A model generated the notes under the pieces. The model saw nothing but the letters and a program-made list of their open reading frames with translations, was not told the origin of the DNA and made no database searches. DNA of 64,000 nucleotides. Origin: Tetradesmus obliquus. Lineage: Eukaryota > Chlorophyta > Chlorophyceae > Sphaeropleales > Scenedesmaceae. Location: NCBI GenBank assembly GCA_030272155.1, contig CP126202.1, positions 2,914,001-2,978,000 of the forward strand. Reading direction: 5' to 3'. Positions 59,783 to 64,000 of this stretch are shown here, in pieces. Position 1 is the stretch's first letter; each line of letters starts with the position of its first letter. Position numbers and translations under genes: made by a program.

Positions 59783-62099
59783 CGCTCCTCACCCATGGAC
59801 ATCATCGCGCTAGCGATGGCAGCAGCGGCCTCTGACACCTTGCTGGCCCGTGTGCCCTCTGACGCCGCGGCCTGCAGCTCTGCTGCTGCTGTGGCCTCCG
59901 CCTGCTGCTGCAGCGCTGCCACCACCTCCTCACTCAGGGGCTCAAGCTCTGGCTCCTCCATCTGCTCACTGAAGTTGAAGGAGCACTCAGCCACCAGCAT
60001 GGAGCCTGCAGCAGCAGCAGCAGCAGCAGCAGCAAGGCACACTCGTTCATGCACACAACCACATGCTGTGAATTGCAGCGACCTGACAGATGCAACTAGA
60101 CCGAGTACCAGCTCATGAGAGCGCGCCACTAAGCGTTGCGGCTGGTAGTAACGTCAGCACTGTCTCGCCGTCAGCAGCCATGATGGAAAGCCCATAGAGG
60201 TGCTGCCCTTGATGTTCATCCAGAGCTTCAACCCGTTTCAAGTGCTGCTGAACACCAACGGCAGCGCTTTATGGGCTTTTCCAAACGTGTCCACTAGCGT
60301 GTGAGGCAGTGCTGCTCCTGCTGAAGGTGGCCCCCATTGAGGCTTGAAGCTGCTGTGCAAGTCTAGCTAGCCACTGCTTGAAAACATAAAGTGTACATGA
60401 CTTGTACAACCCAAAAGTGGTTTTACCTGCAGGAGCATCTTCCGGCACCACAACCTTGCGGTTGTCTCCACCTTCCCACAGAAGCTCGCCCCCAGACTTC
60501 TGCACCACCACCTGCAGGAACAATAACACAAACACACAACAGCAGGCAGCAGCAGCAAAAGCGACAGAGAGGACACCAGCAATGCCAAGTGAGACCTCAT
60601 GCGGAGAGTTGCAAAACAGCAGAGGCAGAGATAGGAGGAGCAGGCTACCTAGCTACGCAGCTGCAAGTGCAAACTATGCTAGCTACAAGAAGCTAAGGCT
60701 GTCATGGAGCTGCAGTTTCTCAGCTGTCCCATATGATGCTGTTTACAAGGTTTGGTTTGCATCAGCTGCCGCACCTCGCCCGCTGCCTGCACTACCTCCA
60801 CACCACCATGTACTGCCTCCACTACACCATGGAACAAGCAACGGTGGCTGCGAGTGGATCCTGACTCGTGCATAACCTGCAGCAGGGGAAACCAGCGAGA
60901 AACACCTGTGCTGACGGCCTAGCCTAGCCTAGCCTATGCTGTACTGCACCAGCCTAAACTACCTAGCAGAACAAGAGGTGCTGTTACTATCCACAAGCAA
61001 GCAAACATTGTACTCTATTCTACTCTACTAGATGTGGAACTGGAAAGGGTGAGGAGGGCTGTCATGCATGGCAGGCATGCAAGCAAGCTGCCCCACTCGC
61101 CTTGAACTCGTGCTCTCCAGAAGAGAAGGGCAGCACCAGGGACCAGATGTCGCCCTCTCCCCACACCATCAGCGGTGCTGCAGCTGCATCCCAGGCGCCC
61201 AGCTCAGCGCTGCTGCCGATGACCTTCATGCAGTCCCCAAAATCTGTGTGGTAGCGCACACTGATCTTCACAATGGGGCCTGTGAGGCTCTCCAGCATCT
61301 CTGCCCGCGAGGAGGCAAGCAGCTCCGGATTGCCTGCAGCATCGTCTGCTGCTGATGACAGGCTGGGCGCAGCTGGCGCGAGGCGCTCCGCTGTTTCTGG
61401 CTGCGCGATGGCCTGCAGGATGAATTTGACATGCACGATGGATGGATGGGTCAGCAGAGGTGTGCAGGACTTATAGGGTGACGCAGCTCAGAGCAGCAAA
61501 GCAGTGGTGCTGCAGCTAGGCTGCATGTGGCATGAGCGTGCTTCACTGGCCACTGCAAGCCCAGTACTAGTAGTCCGGACATGAGTTGAGGCAATGTGTA
61601 CGCTTGCTGCCGGCGTTGGAGGAAGAATGCGTGCGTAAGTCACTGCAAAGGACTGGGACACTGATCAAGCCCTGCACCGCTCAAAACTTACCCGGACGGC
61701 CACATAACGACGGCGTTGTAATGCTCTGCCCTTATGCGGCAGCCCTGCAAGTTGGTGGGCGCAGCGAGCACGGTAAGAACAGCGAGACGTGCAAATGCTG
61801 CATGCCCATCAGCAAGCTTCATTCAAGGCTGGCGAGCTGCACAAAATATAATGCAACTATATATGTCAGAATGAAACGTCAACATCGTACTACATGGCTG
61901 CCGTATGCTGGCCTGCAGTGCGGAGGGCTTGGTCAGCTGCAGCAGTGTCCGAGTGGGACGCTAAGCACCATATTTGACAAAATTGTGTTACCAAAAATAG
62001 GATCAATTCCTGACGACTGTGAGACTCACCCTTGCTCAAGCGATGTCGTCCACCCTGAGTTAGCGGCCTCGAAAGAGGCCCTACTCCCAATACCAACAT
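54715..62099 (-). CDS. Plastid-targeted CBM20 starch-binding, membrane and coiled-coil protein
   Basis: Minus-strand exons 62099-62030, 61744-61692, 61412-61101, 60511-60427, 60005-59793, 59571-59309, 59051-57410, 57002-56800, 56565-55978 and 55770-54715 join in phase to 1,494 residues. The N-terminus (LGVGPLSRPLTQGGRHRLSK then KGRALQRRRYVAVR) is a typical plastid transit peptide. CBM20 follows at about 86-170: ISVRYHTDFGDCMKVIGSS, ELGAWDAAAAPLMVW, GEHEFK and ELLWEGGDNRKVVVPED. A 600-residue acidic, Ala/Ser-rich region leads to hydrophobic spans at about 860-945, with PPGPYGLLGAAEGISYLTVL. After LREYGYIPPPLPGGQ come 500 residues of Gln/Leu/Ala coiled coil with two degenerate repeats of SVEATVKAAASG-type sequence. 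CBM20 plus long coiled coil recalls Chlamydomonas SAGA1/SAGA2 of the pyrenoid starch sheath; a starch-membrane tether is inferred. One donor is GC (GCGAGT at 61100). Confidence 0.8.
57005..57262 (-). repeat. Intronic tandem duplication beside an acceptor of the CBM20 gene
   Basis: Two units of about 130 bp share TGCAGGAAAGATGCAGCAGAGG, here shown on the plus strand, and GCTGACACACGTGCTTGCAGG or a close variant. They lie just upstream (in transcript sense) of the exon starting at 57002. The first unit abuts the used acceptor. Confidence 0.7.
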
Positions 62100-62462
62100 T
62101 TTGTAGAGCTAGCCAAGCTCTCTGACAACGAGCCTGTCAACTGGAGCTGCCTCTACCGACACCAGCCGAGCAAGTCACCAACGCAGGATGTATATCCGGT
62201 GTCAAGCGATAGACTGCAGCTAGCTGACACATATTAGGTTGTCGAGCCAGACACTTCCACAATGTGCCTCGTTGCGGTAGCAGCACTCGAAGTCCCGACC
62301 CTACGACAAAAGCTCGAGCAGCAAGAACCCTGACTAGTTGGTTACACGCAGCAAGACGGTGCTAGCGTGCGATCTACACTTTTTAAAACCAGAAACTGCA
62401 TTTCGAAGGCTCGCTTGGGTGCGTTACCGCGGGTCTTTGTCCTTACAGAACTGTCCACTGTA
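62100..62462. promoter_or_regulatory. Divergent promoter region
   Basis: 363 bp separate the start codons of the CBM20 gene (-) and the aminopeptidase gene (+). Both promoters and leaders must lie here or overlap. No clear TATA element was seen on either strand. Confidence 0.55.
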
Positions 62463-64000
62463 ATGCAATTGCTGCCTGCACTTGGGCCGCACACAGCCCG
62501 CCTGCCTGTTCAGAGTAGTGGCCTGGTGCGATCTGCTCGCTGCATTGCCCGCTGTTTAGCTCCCGGACGCCGATCTGCTGCTCGGTTCACCAGAAGCAGC
62601 AGCAGCTCCTGGACACCCAGTCAACGGCAGAACTGCACCCAGCACAGGCCCTGCACCACTGCAGCTGCCACCCAAAGCGACATGGAGGTCACAACAGCAG
62701 CTCCTGCAGCTTTCAGCAAGGATGAGGCAAAGGCCAAGGCAGTAGACATGCTAGACTTCATAAATGCCTCCTGGACACCTTACCATGCAGTGGCAGAGGC
62801 CAGCACGCGGCTCATGAAGGCTGGATTCCAGCACATCGCAGAAAAGGATGCTTGGAAGCTGAATCCAGGTGAGGAAAGATACCGGCTCTGCGGCCTTTCA
62901 GCTGCCCGTGCATGCAGCAGGGGCACTTTGTCCAAGGTGTGGGGAGCACACTCAGCATGCGTGTTGTGGGTGAAACAGTGCTGGCAGCCGTTAGCAGCGA
63001 CATCGTACCAAAGCCAGCAGTGCGGCGATGATTAGATGTCATCAGTAGGCTTCTGCATCGTGTGCTTGTGTGTCTCCTGTGCAGCTCCTGTGCAGCACTG
63101 GCTACAGCAACAGCATAAGCTTAGTGCATCGGCCACAGATGAAGCCTGCATGCAACTGACCAAACCACAGAGTGACTGCTCTGGGTCTGCCGTGTGAAAC
63201 ATAAACCATTTCCTGCACATGTACGTTTGCAGGAGGCAAGTACTTCTTCACCCGTAACATGTCCACAATTGTGGCCTTCACAATCGGGCAGCAGTACCAG
63301 CCTGGCGGCCCCTTCTACATGATCGGAGCTCACACTGACAGCCCATGCCTGAAGGTGGGTGGCTGTCGGTGCACTTTCCTGCAAGCAAACGCTGCTATGC
63401 ACACAGCAACAGCAGGTGCTTGCCAGCAGGCATTGCAGCACGCGGTGGGCTGTGCGACTGCGAAACAGCAGCTGCAGGACAAATTTTCATTTGAAGCAGC
63501 TGCGCTGTGGGACGCTGACCCGCTATACGGTGCTTCATGCTGTGACGGCAGCTGCACCATTCAGTTATTATGAATGCACGTCTTCACAGCATTGTGTTAG
63601 GGTTGTCACCGTTGCGAGTACCCGCAACAGTTGACCACACTGCAACGCCACCTCACTGCGCCTCGCCTCACGCCCCGCAGGTCAAGCCTGTCAGCAAGAC
63701 CAGCAGCGGCGGCTGTCAGACGGTCAACGTTGAGACGTACGGCGGCGGGCTGTGGTACACCTGGTTTGACCGCGACCTGGGGCTTGCAGGACGCGTGCTG
63801 GTGCGCGAGGGCAGCAAGCTGCAGCACAAGCTGGTCAAGGTTGATAAGCCGGTGCTGCGCATCCCTATGCTGGCGATCCACCTGCAGCGCAACCTGTACC
63901 AGGTGGGTGCTGGGTGGGTGCTGGGTGGTGCAGCAGATGCGTCAGCTGTAGGGCATGGTTGACTGGTGGTTTGTGAGTATTGGGCGTGTAATGCTGTGTG
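62463..64000 (+). CDS. DNPEP: M18 aspartyl aminopeptidase, 3' end outside the window
   Basis: A zinc metallopeptidase of family M18 removing N-terminal Asp/Glu from peptides. Exons 62463-62868, 63233-63354 and 63681-63902 join in phase; the gene runs off the right edge at about 250 residues of the usual 450-500. Family marks: [64 protein letters not shown] (with the first zinc His and the HTDSP signature), [17 protein letters not shown] and [13 protein letters not shown]. About 80 residues rich in Arg, Ser and Pro precede the core and are absent from cytosolic relatives, so organelle targeting is likely. An in-frame ATG exists upstream at 62367, but the 62463 start is the more transit-peptide-like choice. 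Confidence 0.9.

Overview
The window is nuclear DNA of a green alga, most likely a chlorophycean of the Sphaeropleales/Scenedesmaceae kind. That placement is an inference from style. The genes are intron-rich with GT-AG introns usually preceded by CTGCAG. Alanine- and glutamine-coding (GCA/CAG)n tracts run through most proteins. The gene content is eukaryotic and includes a CBM20 starch-binding plastid protein. I rebuilt exons by hand from splice motifs, reading phase and family similarity. All multi-exon models close in phase except one junction in the transportin gene and one damaged splice site in a paralogue.

Layout. 118-6783 (+): complete transportin-3/importin-13-type nuclear import receptor. 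8705-10633 (+): small secreted, probably GPI-anchored protein. 12232-16518 (+): secreted SGNH/GDSL hydrolase. 17468-19000 (+): ELL-associated factor (EAF) with a polyQ/acidic tail. 20775-21194 (+): ubiquitin E2 variant (UEV1/MMS2 type). 21195-25380: repeat-bearing gene desert. 25381-28914, 30020-33158 and 41636-44806 (all -): three paralogues of an unrecognised multi-pass membrane protein. 36646-37095 (+): possible short membrane protein. 46708-52616 (-): 1,421-residue type I membrane protein with thrombospondin type 1 repeats, DxCGVCNG cysteine-rich repeats and an EGF-like module. 54715-62099 (-): plastid-targeted CBM20, membrane and coiled-coil protein of about 1,494 residues. 62463 to the right edge (+): M18 aspartyl aminopeptidase, cut by the window, sharing a 363-bp divergent promoter with the CBM20 gene.

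The genes do not form one pathway. The unifying feature is structural. In at least nine introns of five genes, 100-230 bp tandem duplications straddle an exon-intron boundary. Each leaves one working splice site and one to four decayed 'ghost' exon ends or starts in the intron. Similar-sized tandem duplications fill the intergenic DNA. This genome appears to make and keep short tandem duplications constantly, and splice-site copies are the visible residue. Whether any ghost exon is used (alternative or poison exon) needs RNA data.
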